Assembly (NCBI GenBank): GCA_027488855.1
Contig: JAIYAV010000418.1
Location: 1 to 44,668, forward strand
From: Saprospiraceae bacterium
GTDB taxonomy: Bacteria; Bacteroidota; Bacteroidia; Chitinophagales; Saprospiraceae
Length of the DNA stretch: 44,668 nucleotides
Direction of reading: 5' to 3'
The position numbers and the translations under genes were made by a program. This document shows, piece after piece, positions 17,975-26,445 of the stretch (its first letter is position 1; each line of letters begins with the position of its first letter). The notes under the pieces are model-generated. The model was given only the letters and a program-made list of their open reading frames with translations, was not told the origin of the DNA and did not search any database.

Positions 17975-18060
17975 TACAATTCAACAAAACGCTTATTTTT
18001 ATTGTTTTAAAATCGTAAAATCCTTCGATTGTAGCTCAAAAAAGTAGCGCCTGAATCTTT

Positions 18061-18088
18061 ATTTAGACTAATCTAAATTATATTTTTG
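18061..18088 (+). promoter_or_regulatory. Promoter -10 and DtxR/MntR-like operator of the ZIP gene
   Basis: ATTTAGA-CTAA-TCTAAAT (18061-18078) is a perfect 7-4-7 palindrome. It directly abuts TATTTTTG (18081-18088), a Bacteroidota TAnnTTTG -10 element 23 bp upstream of the ZIP start. The half-site resembles DtxR/MntR-type boxes. Position predicts metal-dependent repression of the transporter; the regulator is not in this window. Confidence 0.6.
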
Positions 18089-18111
18089 ATCAATCAAATA
18101 AAGATCAACCT

Positions 18112-18930
18112 ATGTTCCATACCATTACCGAAAGTTTCATCGGCTTGCATCCCATTCTGCAAGCCTTGTTGGCTACCTGTTTCACCTGGGGGGTGACAGC
18201 ATTGGGCGCTTCACTGGTTTTTTTCTTCAAAACGATCAACCAAAAGGTGCTCGACGCGATGTTGGGCCTGGCAGCTGGAGTGATGATTGCGGCTAGTTTT
18301 TGGTCGCTGCTGGCGCCAGCCATTGAGATGAGCGAGGGCAAAAGTTTACCAGCCTGGCTGCCAGCCTTGATTGGCTTTATGGGCGGCGGTTTGTTCCTAC
18401 ATTTTATCGATCAGTTTTTGCCGCACATGCACCTGGGTTTCGACAAAGCCGAGGGGGTACCCACCAGTTGGCGGAGGAGTGTTTTGTTGGTTTTGGCCAT
18501 CACACTGCACAACATCCCCGAAGGTTTGGCAGTGGGCGTGGCATTTGGAGCAGTTGCACAAGGGATTCCCAGTGCTAGTTTGGGTGCAGCTGTAGCCTTG
18601 GCCATTGGGATTGGCATCCAAAACTTCCCCGAAGGCACTGCGGTATCTGTGCCCTTGCGCCGGGAAGGCATGTCGCGTCGCAAGGCCTTCTGGTATGGGC
18701 AGTTGTCGGGAATAGTGGAGCCCATCGCTGGGGTGATTGGTGCTGCTGCGGTGCTGGTGATGCAACCCATTTTGCCTTATGCACTGGCCTTTGCAGCGGG
18801 TGCGATGATTTATGTGGTGGTGGAAGAGTTGATCCCCGAGGCACAGCATGCGGGCAATACGGATCTGGCCACCATGGCGACTTTGACAGGATTCAGCATC
18901 ATGATGGTGTTGGATGTGGCTTTAGGCTAA
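18112..18930 (+). CDS. ZIP-family divalent metal transporter
   Basis: 272 residues with eight predicted membrane helices. The metal-site motifs in helices 4 and 5 are clear: [14 protein letters not shown] and [17 protein letters not shown]. This is the ZupT/GufA-type subgroup, importing Zn, Fe or Mn. The His-rich loop is short (FLPHMHLG). A palindromic operator lies on its promoter. The stop codon falls in the left arm of the following palindrome. Confidence 0.93.
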   Translation: MFHTITESFIGLHPILQALLATCFTWGVTALGASLVFFFKTINQKVLDAMLGLAAGVMIAASFWSLLAPAIEMSEGKSLPAWLPALIGFMGGGLFLHFIDQFLPHMHLGFDKAEGVPTSWRRSVLLVLAITLHNIPEGLAVGVAFGAVAQGIPSASLGAAVALAIGIGIQNFPEGTAVSVPLRREGMSRRKAFWYGQLSGIVEPIAGVIGAAAVLVMQPILPYALAFAAGAMIYVVVEELIPEAQHAGNTDLATMATLTGFSIMMVLDVALG

Positions 18931-19040
18931 CCGACCTGAGGTGTCTCTTAGATGTCTTAGATGGTTCAACAACAAAAGAGGCCCGAAGGGCCATTCAATT
19001 TGAACCATCTAAGACATCTAAGAGACACCTCAGGTCGGTT
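18929..19040. repeat. Perfect 41-bp-arm palindrome with GGCCC loop hairpin (copy 2)
   Basis: The arms 18929-18969 and 19000-19040 are exact complements, built from TCTTAGATG units and ending in GGTTCAA. The 30-nt loop carries GGCCC-GAA-GGGCC. The first bases are part of the ZIP stop codon. It lies between the ZIP gene and an oppositely oriented ORF fragment. Confidence 0.9.
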
Positions 19041-19061
19041 GGTATTGATTTTTTCTATTTT

Positions 19062-19250
19062 TTAGTCGTTAAGACCTTCCTTTTTCAATCGATCATTCCC
19101 CCATTTCACCCGACCATTCGGCTTTTTTACCCGATACTTCCCGATTCGTTGAGTGGCCGAAGTAATCCATTTGTCGACATTCAACCTCAAAGCGCTGTCA
19201 TTGATCGCCATTCCCAACGGGAGATCAAAAAATGGATTAATTTCGTCCAA
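19062..19250 (-). pseudogene. Probable 3' gene remnant, 62 codons
   Basis: An open frame reads from a non-ATG codon (INPFFDLPLGMAIND, then VDKWITSATQRIGKYRVKK) to a stop at 19062. It has protein-like composition but no proper start, and a 116-bp palindromic element lies 28 bp upstream. I do not recognise the parent. Interpreted as the tail of a gene cut by rearrangement; a genuine small gene with a TTG start is the alternative. Confidence 0.35.
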
Positions 19251-19278
19251 AATCTATGTTCCTCAATCGCCAAGCAGT

Positions 19279-19394
19279 GGGGCAAAAATAAGTGTTCATT
19301 TTTTCTGAGCCATAGGATTAAATAAGACACTTAAATTGAACCGTTTACTTATCTAATCCTATGGCAAAATGAACACTTATTTTTTTACCGCCCC
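19279..19394. mobile_element. 116-bp MITE-like palindromic element, copy A
   Basis: Ends GGGG/CCCC. The arms are GCAAAAATAAGTGTTCAT... and its complement, with an inner stem GCCATAGGATTA/TAATCCTATGGC. The same 116-bp element occurs in reverse orientation at 28365-28480. No ORF is present. It lies immediately upstream of the histidine-kinase gene and could carry part of its promoter region. Confidence 0.8.
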
Positions 19395-19411
19395 TAAAAA
19401 GAGGGAATCCT

Positions 19412-20533
19412 ATGACAGTGATCCAAAAATTTCTCTCCCCTCGTTACCGCATTTTGTCACATGGTTTGTTTTGGACCATCTACATGTTGTACGCCACGCT
19501 GCTATATGGGTCGACACGCGATGACTATTGGCGGGGCTTTATGGAAGTGATTGAAACCCTGCCCGTCAAAATGCTGGCGGTGTATTTCACCTTGTATTAC
19601 CTGATTCCCCGTTTTTTGGATGCCCGCAAATATCCCAGCCTGATCCTGATGTTTTTGGTTTCAGCGATCCTGTTTGGATACGCAGATCGTTCGTTGATGC
19701 ACACCTTTTACGTTCCCATTTACATCCCGGATTACGATTACGAAAAATATCCGCTGACCAGTTTGGCCAAGGCCATCCAACGGTCAAGTATTGTATACCT
19801 GGTCGTATTTGCTGCATCCGCCATCAAGTTGATCAAAAGAAACTACCAAACCGAACGGTTTAGCCAGGAACTGGGCAAAGAAAAGCTGGATGCCGAGTTG
19901 AAGTTTTTAAAAGGGCAAATCCATCCTCATTTTTTGTTCAATACCTTGAATACACTTTACGCGCTGACCCTGCAAAATTCACCCAAGTCTTCCGAAGTAG
20001 TGCTCAAATTGTCGCATCTCCTGGACTATATGCTGTACGATTGCAACGTGGAATTGATTCCCTTGCGCAAGGAAATCCAGCAAATGCAAAACCTCATTGA
20101 ACTGGAACAATATCGATACGGCAATCGCCTGGACGTGAGTTTTTCGGTTAAAGGGGATGTAAGCACCCAGCAAATTCCACCACTCCTGATGCTGCCTTTC
20201 GTAGAAAATGCTTTCAAACACGGGGTGAGCAAAGAGGTGGAAGAAGCTTTCATCAGTATTGACCTTACCTTGAAAGAAGAACAACTCAGCCTGCGGGTGG
20301 AAAACAGCAAAGCGGAGGATGACAACAAACCCGAAGCGGAGTATACGAAGGGGATTGGCTTAAAAAACGTTTCGCGGCGCTTGGATTTGTTGTATGGAGA
20401 CCAGTACGAGTTGCAGGTTTTTGATGAGGAAGAGACTTTTATGATTGTGCTGAAAATTCCGCTGCGCAACTTTGAACAGTCTGGTGACTCCAAGGCCATC
20501 TCTAAAAACGCCTTGGCAAAATCTTTGAACTAA
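19412..20533 (+). CDS. LytS/YpdA-type sensor histidine kinase
   Basis: 373 residues with four N-terminal membrane helices (to about residue 140) and then a His_kinase domain with the phospho-acceptor motif GQIHPHFLFNTLNTLYALT. An HATPase domain follows (PPLLMLPFVENAFKHGV as the N box, KGIGLKNVSRRLDLLYG as the G box). Such kinases phosphorylate a LytTR response regulator that is normally encoded next door; none is adjacent here, so it is an orphan in this window. Downstream is a palindrome and the converging rmuC. Confidence 0.92.
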   Translation: MTVIQKFLSPRYRILSHGLFWTIYMLYATLLYGSTRDDYWRGFMEVIETLPVKMLAVYFTLYYLIPRFLDARKYPSLILMFLVSAILFGYADRSLMHTFYVPIYIPDYDYEKYPLTSLAKAIQRSSIVYLVVFAASAIKLIKRNYQTERFSQELGKEKLDAELKFLKGQIHPHFLFNTLNTLYALTLQNSPKSSEVVLKLSHLLDYMLYDCNVELIPLRKEIQQMQNLIELEQYRYGNRLDVSFSVKGDVSTQQIPPLLMLPFVENAFKHGVSKEVEEAFISIDLTLKEEQLSLRVENSKAEDDNKPEAEYTKGIGLKNVSRRLDLLYGDQYELQVFDEEETFMIVLKIPLRNFEQSGDSKAISKNALAKSLN

Positions 20534-20545
20534 TGAGTTATCTCT

Positions 20546-20640
20546 CTAAGGTGATCTAAGGTGCCTAAGGTGGTTCGAAAACAAAAAGGCCCGTAGGGCC
20601 AAATAACTTGAACCACCGTAGGCACCTTAGATCACCTTAG
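20546..20640. repeat. CTAAGGTG-type palindrome with GGCCC loop hairpin (copy 3)
   Basis: The arms 20546-20576 and 20610-20640 pair over 31 bp with one mismatch and comprise three CTAAGGTG units. The loop contains GGCCC-GTA-GGGCC. The right arm supplies the stop codon of the converging rmuC gene (20632-20634), so the element doubles as coding end and probable bidirectional terminator. Confidence 0.88.
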
Positions 20641-22005
20641 GTCGTCATCTATAAAATTTTCCTGCCCATCATCCAAGGGCAGCGCTTCCACCTGATCCAA
20701 TAAATCCTTGGGCAATTGCTTCGAAGTTTTGGCCCCCAATTCCTTGATGCGTTCGGCGCGGCCGATCAAGGTATCCCCAAATTTGGAAGATTCCAGCAAT
20801 TTGTTCATGGCATCCCGGTAAGCCAATTGAGTTTGATCCAAACGGGTGCCGATGGTCTTGAGGTCGTCTACAAACGCGCAAAACTTATCGTACAACAAAC
20901 CACTTTGGCGGGCAATTTCCAGCACGTTGTTTTTTTGGCGCTCTTGCTTCCAGATGAAGGACACGGTGCGCATGGTAGCCAGAAGCGTTGAGGTGGTGAC
21001 CAACACGATGTTGCGCTCCAGAGCATCGGTAAACAACTTTTGATCCTGTTGCAAGGCCAAGGCAAAGGCTGGTTCAATCGGTACAAACAACATCAAATAA
21101 TCTGGCGTATTGATCTGGTACAATTGCTGGTAGTTCTTCTCGCTCAAATCGCGAATGTGGCGGCGCAGGCTGTCGGTGTGCTCCTTGGCAGCGACTTGGC
21201 GCCCGAGGTCGTCGTTGGCCTGGAAGTAGCGCGCATAGGCTGTAAGTGACACTTTCGAGTCAATGATGAGGTGTTTGTTTTCGGGCAAAATGATGATGAA
21301 ATCGGGGCGTTTGGCCCGGCCATTCTCGTCCACAAAACTGGCCTGGGTACGGTAATGCACATCGCGGATCAAGCCAGCCTTTTGCAGCAATACTTCCAAT
21401 TGTAATTCCCCCCAATCGCCCTGGGTTTTGTTGTCACCTTTGAGCGCGGTGGCCAGGTTGTTGGCGTCGGCACTGAGTTGGGAGTTGAGTTCGCGGAGTT
21501 GTTCAATTTCTTTTTTGAGGGAAATGCGGTCGCGGGTTTCTTCGATGAACCGTTTTTCGGCTACGTCTTCAAAATCGCGGATGTGCTCGCGCAGCGGGTT
21601 CAGGAGGGCAGCGATTTGCTCCTGGTTTTGTGCGGTGAATTTTTGGCTTTTTTCCTCCAATAAACGATTGGCCACGTTTTCAAACTCGGTGCGGAAGCGC
21701 GTTTGGAGTTGTTCCAGTTCCTGCTTTTGGTGGTGCAGTTTGTCGTCGAGGTTGATGATCATTTGGTCGCGGGAAGCCAGGTGGCCGGAGAGCTGGCGGA
21801 GTTCCTCCATGCGTTGGCGAAGCTCTTGTTGCAGTGCCAAGAGTTGCCGCTCATTGGCTTCGTGCAGTTCTCGCCGCACGAATTGTTTGTCCAAATCTGC
21901 CTTGAGTACCGCATGGGTTTGCAAACGCAAACGCGCCCAAATCCAGGCGAGTAGAGCCCCGACGAAGAGGCCAATCAATAAAAAACCAAGCGCATCATTC
22001 ACCAT
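20632..22005 (-). CDS. rmuC: DNA recombination protein RmuC
   Basis: 457 residues from the ATG at 22005 (MVNDALGFLLIGLFVGALLAWIW). This start gives the single N-terminal membrane helix typical of the family; the 45 upstream residues are non-homologous. A long coiled coil (about residues 40-200) is followed by the RmuC nuclease-like domain: TQGDWGELQLEVLLQKAGL, RPDFIIILPENKHLIIDSKVSL, and FVPIEPAFALAL. RmuC limits inversions and acts on DNA ends. The last two residues and stop are contributed by the palindrome. Confidence 0.95.
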   Translation of the reverse strand: MVNDALGFLLIGLFVGALLAWIWARLRLQTHAVLKADLDKQFVRRELHEANERQLLALQQELRQRMEELRQLSGHLASRDQMIINLDDKLHHQKQELEQLQTRFRTEFENVANRLLEEKSQKFTAQNQEQIAALLNPLREHIRDFEDVAEKRFIEETRDRISLKKEIEQLRELNSQLSADANNLATALKGDNKTQGDWGELQLEVLLQKAGLIRDVHYRTQASFVDENGRAKRPDFIIILPENKHLIIDSKVSLTAYARYFQANDDLGRQVAAKEHTDSLRRHIRDLSEKNYQQLYQINTPDYLMLFVPIEPAFALALQQDQKLFTDALERNIVLVTTSTLLATMRTVSFIWKQERQKNNVLEIARQSGLLYDKFCAFVDDLKTIGTRLDQTQLAYRDAMNKLLESSKFGDTLIGRAERIKELGAKTSKQLPKDLLDQVEALPLDDGQENFIDDDLR

Positions 22006-22099
22006 ACAGGATGTTTTGATTTTGTAAAGATAAAAAAAATCCTTACATAAAATCAAAGATCTGCTTGTGATTTCTAAAACCTGCCTGCCAATAACTTTG

Positions 22100-22107
22100 T
22101 ATCTTTG
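22100..22107 (+). promoter_or_regulatory. Putative -10 element for the 214-residue gene
   Basis: TATCTTTG matches the Bacteroidota TAnnTTTG consensus and lies 23 bp upstream of the ATG at 22131. No good -33 TTTG at 19-20 nt spacing is visible, so support is partial. Confidence 0.4.
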
Positions 22108-22130
22108 TGGAAAGTTAATGATCATTTGCC

Positions 22131-22775
22131 ATGGCAACACGTACTTATTATCAATCTTTAGATGAGCTATTCGGGTACTTTGGAATAAAAAAAGACCATG
22201 AGTGTGCGCATTTGAATCATTGGTTGAGTGCAGATGTTAACTTCAGCCTCACTGAAGTTCAGCGCCAACACCTAGCAGACAAAGCCGCATTGGCTAGTTA
22301 TGAAGGAAGCCAATGGAATGAAGAAGAGTTGAAGATCAAACTCATCGCTATTTTGTTTGATATTGCCCAGGTAGAAGAGGCGTATCGTTTGAAGGTTTTT
22401 TTTGAACGCCCCCTAAAAGCTGTTTTCGACAATAAACTTACCTTATCCGTCATTGCCGATTGTTTGATGGCGACTCCGCTTGGGTTAAATACCCCTCAAA
22501 AGCCTTACTTTTTCCTCCAGGAATATAAAAGGGCGAAAGGAGACAAATATGACCCCGAAGCGCAAATGCTCGCCGCCATGCTAATTGCTCAAAAACAAAA
22601 TCAGGATGAAAGACCCATCTACGGCGGTTTTGTAATTGGGCTTGATTTTTATTTTACGACCCTTGTTGAAAAAAAATATTGTGTCAGTAGGTTATATCAT
22701 GCTGCGCAGGTTGATGACCTGATCGCGATTGTCTTTTTGTTGAGGAACCTCAAGGAAATTATTGTGGAGCAATAG
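22131..22775 (+). CDS. Uncharacterised 214-residue protein, possible PD-(D/E)XK-like fold
   Basis: Starts MATRTYYQSLDELFG; no signal peptide or membrane helix. The C-terminal half contains a K-x-D-x-Y-D-P-E-A-Q pattern, then MLIAQKQN, YGGFVIGLDFYFTTL and KKYCVSRLY. This layout recalls restriction-endonuclease-like proteins common in Bacteroidota genomes, but the catalytic residues cannot be assigned with confidence. Divergent from rmuC; converges on proC across a very long hairpin. Confidence 0.75.
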   Translation: MATRTYYQSLDELFGYFGIKKDHECAHLNHWLSADVNFSLTEVQRQHLADKAALASYEGSQWNEEELKIKLIAILFDIAQVEEAYRLKVFFERPLKAVFDNKLTLSVIADCLMATPLGLNTPQKPYFFLQEYKRAKGDKYDPEAQMLAAMLIAQKQNQDERPIYGGFVIGLDFYFTTLVEKKYCVSRLYHAAQVDDLIAIVFLLRNLKEIIVEQ

Positions 22776-22797
22776 TCATTCACAATTTCCAAATAAT

Positions 22798-22964
22798 CCC
22801 AAAGCAACATTTTATTATCACAGAGGAAAAACAAAAAGGACACGGAGGACACAAAGCTAGACGTTGACAGAGCTTTCTTATAAAGTTCACTCATTGTCAA
22901 CGTCTAGCTTTGTGTCCTCTGTGTCTCTTTGTGCTTTCTCTGTGAAAAAAAATGTCGCTTTGGG
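22798..22964. repeat. 167-bp palindrome with arms of about 70 nt
   Basis: The left arm (22798-22868) runs CCCAAAGC...TCACAGAGG...GGACACAAAGC and ends in GCTAGACGTTGACA; the right arm (22895-22964) is its complement with a few mismatches. The innermost 14 bp and the ends (CCCAAAGC/GCTTTGGG) pair well. It fills the convergent gap between the 214-residue gene and proC almost to the proC stop. Confidence 0.85.
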
Positions 22965-22965
22965 G

Positions 22966-23769
22966 TTAGTTTTTCCCCAACTCTTCCGCCCGATGCAAAG
23001 CCGCAAATGCCCCACTAACGATGTCTGCTTTCAACGCATTTTCGCCAAAAGACTTCAAGGCAGCCTCGGTTGTTCCCCCACGGGAAGCTACCCGTTGGAT
23101 CCATTCTTCACAAGATAAATTGGTGGCCAGGTACAATTCTACTGCGCCTAAAAAGGTTTGACTCACCAGCAATTCCGCTTCGGAGGGGGAAAAACCCATC
23201 TGTTTGGCCCCATCCATCATGGCGTCCATAAAGTACCAGACGTAGGCAGGCCCACTGCCCGAAATGGCGGTGGTGGCATCAATGAAGGATTCATCTTCGA
23301 CGTAAACCGTTTTACCAGTGGTGTTGAGCAGGTTTTGCACCATCACCAATTCGATACGGGTCACTGCATCGGAAGAGGTGAAGGCCGTCATTCCCCGGCC
23401 AATCTGTGCAGGCAGGTTGGGCATGGCCCGGATCACCTTACTCACTTGCAGGGATTCCGCAATCGTGGCAATTTTTACCCCCGCCATAATCGACAAAAAC
23501 ACCTGCTGGGCGTGTACGTGGGGGCGCAAACTATCAAAAAGGATGTTGGTATCTTGTGGCTTGACGGCCAGGATGATCAAATCTGCCCGCTGAAGACAGT
23601 CTTCCGCTGTGCCATACACCGTGCCGATGTCTTTTTGAGCCAGAATCGCCGCCCGTTCGGGTGACTTTTCCAGAATCATCATGTCTTCTTTAGTAGCAAT
23701 GTGCGAACGCAGGAAACTTTGGGCGTAGGTAAGCCCCATATTGCCGCCCCCAATGATTAAAATTTTCAT
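22966..23769 (-). CDS. proC: Pyrroline-5-carboxylate reductase
   Basis: 267 residues, the normal family length. The N-terminal Rossmann motif is GGGNMGLTYAQSFL. The dimerisation/substrate domain shows the ProC signature ATTAISGSGPAYVWYFMDAM, and the C-terminus contains ASRGGTTEAALKSF. It reduces 1-pyrroline-5-carboxylate to L-proline with NAD(P)H in the cytoplasm. It stands alone, divergent from the MarR gene. Confidence 0.97.
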   Translation of the reverse strand: MKILIIGGGNMGLTYAQSFLRSHIATKEDMMILEKSPERAAILAQKDIGTVYGTAEDCLQRADLIILAVKPQDTNILFDSLRPHVHAQQVFLSIMAGVKIATIAESLQVSKVIRAMPNLPAQIGRGMTAFTSSDAVTRIELVMVQNLLNTTGKTVYVEDESFIDATTAISGSGPAYVWYFMDAMMDGAKQMGFSPSEAELLVSQTFLGAVELYLATNLSCEEWIQRVASRGGTTEAALKSFGENALKADIVSGAFAALHRAEELGKN

Positions 23770-23908
23770 TTCTTGTTCAGGTTCAAATGATTAACAAAAA
23801 TGGTCATTGGTTTGGCAAGGGCACATTGAAAAAATTGATTGAGCCCGTAAAGGTACAAATCCTTGTGGTGTGGACAAATTTTCAAAAAAAATTACTTTTC
23901 CATCGAAC

Positions 23909-23943
23909 AATGTTGCAACATTCAATGTATAGACATATATTTG
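23909..23943 (+). promoter_or_regulatory. Promoter and palindromic operator of the marR-yceI pair
   Basis: AATGTTGCAACATT (23909-23922) is a perfect 14-bp palindrome. Its internal TTG (about 23913-23915) is 20 nt from TATATTTG (23936-23943), a consensus Bacteroidota -10. The operator therefore covers the -33 element, as expected for an autoregulated MarR gene. The ATG at 23951 is only 8 nt after the -10, so the mRNA may be nearly leaderless. Confidence 0.65.
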
Positions 23944-23950
23944 CAGCGTT

Positions 23951-24406
23951 ATGAGAATTGAAGAAGCAATCAAACAGAACAAACCATTTAGCTCGGAGTT
24001 CCAGAAAGCCATTGTGAATCTGGTCTATACGGCTTCATGGTGGAATCAGGTGGCTACCCGTTTGTTGCGCCCCTTCGGCATTTCGCAGGAGCAATACAAC
24101 ATCCTGCGCATTTTGCGGGGGATGGGAGATCAACCAGCGACGATCAAGACGCTGACGGAACGCATGCTGGATAATAACTCCAATGCCTCCCGTTTGGTTG
24201 AAAAGCTCAAGAAAAAAGCTTTGGTGGAACGTTTGGAATGCCCGATGGATCGCCGCCGGGTAGACATCACCATCACGGCAAAAGGTTTGCAATTGCTGGA
24301 TGAAACGGCCTCTATCATGGATGGAAATATTCACAGCAATTTTGCGCACCTGACCGAGGAAGAATCACTTCAACTCAATGAATTGTTGGATAAAATGCGG
24401 GGCTAA
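23951..24406 (+). CDS. MarR-family transcriptional regulator
   Basis: 151 residues with the MarR winged helix: ISQEQYNILRILRGMGDQP, then TIKTLTERMLDNNSNASRLVEKLKKKALVER, and the wing CPMDRRRVDITITAKG. MarR-type proteins repress small operons and respond to ligands or oxidants. It lies 50 bp upstream of the yceI-like gene on the same strand, a common Bacteroidota pairing, and a perfect palindrome overlaps its own promoter. Confidence 0.93.
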   Translation: MRIEEAIKQNKPFSSEFQKAIVNLVYTASWWNQVATRLLRPFGISQEQYNILRILRGMGDQPATIKTLTERMLDNNSNASRLVEKLKKKALVERLECPMDRRRVDITITAKGLQLLDETASIMDGNIHSNFAHLTEEESLQLNELLDKMRG

Positions 24407-24456
24407 ATGCCCTGTGCTTTATAATTTCTTGTACAAATCACCATTAAATCAGAAAA

Positions 24457-25053
24457 ATGAAACATCTGACTTTTGTTCTGGCCTTCGCAGCAGTGATGAG
24501 CCTGGCGTTCACCAATCCAGTTGAAAAAGCAGCTGCTTACAAAGTAGACGTAAAGGGTAGTACCGTAAAATGGACGGCCTATAAAGTTACGGGCAAACAC
24601 TTTGGTAAAATCAGCTTAAAAACTGGCTCAATTGAAATGAGCAAAACCAAATTGACCAAAGCCAGCTTCGAAGTAGACATGACTACCTTGACTGTTGAAG
24701 ACATCACTGGCGAATATGCTGACAAACTGAAAGGCCACTTGATTAGCGACGACTTTTTCAGCGTAGAGAAGCACAAGTCTGCGACTTTTGTTTCTACCAA
24801 AATTGCTCCTAACGGCAAACCTGGTGGCTTCAGCGTTACTGGCAATTTGACCATCAAAGGCATCACCAAGCCAATCACTTTTGACGCTGTAGTGAAAAAC
24901 GAAGGTGGTAAAATCACTGGTACTTCTGCCATCAAAGTTGACCGCACCAACTACGACATCAAGTACGGTTCCGGCAAATTCTTTCAAGGCCTAGGCGACA
25001 AGGCGATTTATGATGAGTTTGAGCTGGAAGTGAGCTTGGTAGCGAGCAAGTAA
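24457..25053 (+). CDS. YceI-family periplasmic lipocalin-like protein
   Basis: 198 residues with a signal peptide (MKHLTFVLAFAAVMSLAF). The mature YceI domain starts YKVDVKGSTVKWTAYKVTG and contains SDDFFSVEKHKSATFVSTKI, VTGNLTIKGITKPITF and the terminal RTNYDIKYGSGKFF. Family members form a beta-barrel that binds isoprenoid-type lipids. Probably co-transcribed with and regulated by the upstream MarR protein. A palindrome follows directly. Confidence 0.95.
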   Translation: MKHLTFVLAFAAVMSLAFTNPVEKAAAYKVDVKGSTVKWTAYKVTGKHFGKISLKTGSIEMSKTKLTKASFEVDMTTLTVEDITGEYADKLKGHLISDDFFSVEKHKSATFVSTKIAPNGKPGGFSVTGNLTIKGITKPITFDAVVKNEGGKITGTSAIKVDRTNYDIKYGSGKFFQGLGDKAIYDEFELEVSLVASK

Positions 25054-25055
25054 GT

Positions 25056-25137
25056 GAAAAATGAAAAATGGGCTACCGCAGCGACTTGTACACCAAAACG
25101 TGTCAAAGTCGCTGCGGCAGCCCATTTTTCATTTTTC
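25056..25137. repeat. Palindrome with GAAAAAT arms and GTCGCTGCGG core
   Basis: The arms 25056-25087 and 25106-25137 pair over 32 bp with one mismatch: GAAAAATGAAAAATGGGCT followed by a CGCAGCGACTT core. It starts 2 bp after the yceI stop and ends inside the stop codon of the converging NDH-2 gene, so it encodes that protein's last residue. The core matches the hairpin at 12858-12900. Confidence 0.85.
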
Positions 25138-26434
25138 ATTTTTCATTTTTCATTTCCTTCGGTACAAAAGGCCGTATCATCAACCGCAAAGACTGATCGT
25201 AAGTCACGTAGTTCCAAACCCAGTTGATAAAAACCATTACTTTGTTGCGTACGCCGAGTAGTTGAAAGAGGTGTACAAAAAGCCAAACCAACCAGGCAAA
25301 AAAGCCCTGGAATTTGAAGCCAGGCAAATCCACCACCGCCTTGTTGCGCCCGACCGTGGCCATTGACCCCAAATCGCGGTATTTGAACGCGATTGCAACT
25401 TTTCCTTTTTGTTTTCTTGAAAACGCATCGGCCAAATAGGCCCCCATTTGCATGGCTACCTGAGCCACTTGTGGATGCCCTTCCGGGAATTTTTCATCTC
25501 CACTCATCAAGGCCACATCACCCAGTGCGTAGACGTTTTCCATCCCGATCACCTGGCAATGCTTGTCCACTTTGAGGCGATTGCCTGGGCCAATGGCTTC
25601 GGCAGGGAAACCTTCAAATAGGGCGCCTATAATCCCAGCAGCCCAAATCACCTTGCGGGAGCGAATCTGGGTGCCATCTTTCATGGTTACAATTTCACCG
25701 TCGTAGGCAGTTACCCGATTGTTGAGGATGACTTTGACATCCATTTTTTGCAAAAACGTTAAGGCCTTTTTAGCGGCCTCATCGGACATGCCCTTCAGCA
25801 ACTGGTCTCCACTTTGAATGAGGAATATTTCTATTTCAGAGCAATCCATTTCCGGATAATCCTTGGGCAGAATGTATTTGCGCATTTCGGCCAGAGAGCC
25901 GGCCACTTCGACCCCGGTTGGTCCCCCCCCTACAATTACGATATCGATGTAACCTTGCCGTTCTTCGGCATCGGTGATCGACAAGGTTTTTTCGTAATCG
26001 TCCAAAATGCGGTTGCGCAGGTACAGGGCCTCGGAGACCGATTTCATCGGCAGGGCTTTGGCGGCGAGGGAAGCATTGCCAAAAAAGTTGGTGTCAGCCC
26101 CAGTAGCAATCACTAAGTGATCGTAATTGACGATACCTAGAGGGGTTTGCAGGCGTTTTTTATCGTATTCAATGGCCGTTACTTCGGTCACCCGGATGAA
26201 GACATTGGTACTGCCCTGAAAAAACTTGCGCAGTGGGAATGCAATTGAGCTGGGTTCCAGACCCGCCATCGCCACTTGATAAAACAGGGGTTGAAACTGA
26301 TGATAGTTGTTCTTGTCGATCAAAACCACTTGGTAATTGGCTTTGAGTAGTTTTTTGGCCAGCAGCAGGCCCGCAAAACCACCACCGACGATGACGATGC
26401 GTTCAAGGGTGCTTTCAGGGATATTGATTTTCAT
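25136..26434 (-). CDS. Type II NADH dehydrogenase (NDH-2-like)
   Basis: 432 residues. The FAD-binding motif is IVIVGGGFAGLLLAKKL near the N-terminus, followed by DKNNYHQFQPLFYQVAMAGLEPSSI, typical of NDH-2. The NADH-binding motif is IVIVGGGPTGVEVAGSLAEM, and YALGDVALM is the second FAD contact. A C-terminal hydrophobic amphipathic stretch (FFAWLVWLFVHLFQL) anchors it to the inner membrane. It transfers electrons from NADH to quinone without proton pumping. It follows the ABC exporter gene by 11 bp, so probably one operon. Confidence 0.93.
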   Translation of the reverse strand: MKINIPESTLERIVIVGGGFAGLLLAKKLLKANYQVVLIDKNNYHQFQPLFYQVAMAGLEPSSIAFPLRKFFQGSTNVFIRVTEVTAIEYDKKRLQTPLGIVNYDHLVIATGADTNFFGNASLAAKALPMKSVSEALYLRNRILDDYEKTLSITDAEERQGYIDIVIVGGGPTGVEVAGSLAEMRKYILPKDYPEMDCSEIEIFLIQSGDQLLKGMSDEAAKKALTFLQKMDVKVILNNRVTAYDGEIVTMKDGTQIRSRKVIWAAGIIGALFEGFPAEAIGPGNRLKVDKHCQVIGMENVYALGDVALMSGDEKFPEGHPQVAQVAMQMGAYLADAFSRKQKGKVAIAFKYRDLGSMATVGRNKAVVDLPGFKFQGFFAWLVWLFVHLFQLLGVRNKVMVFINWVWNYVTYDQSLRLMIRPFVPKEMKNEK

Positions 26435-26445
26435 ATAAATCCAAT

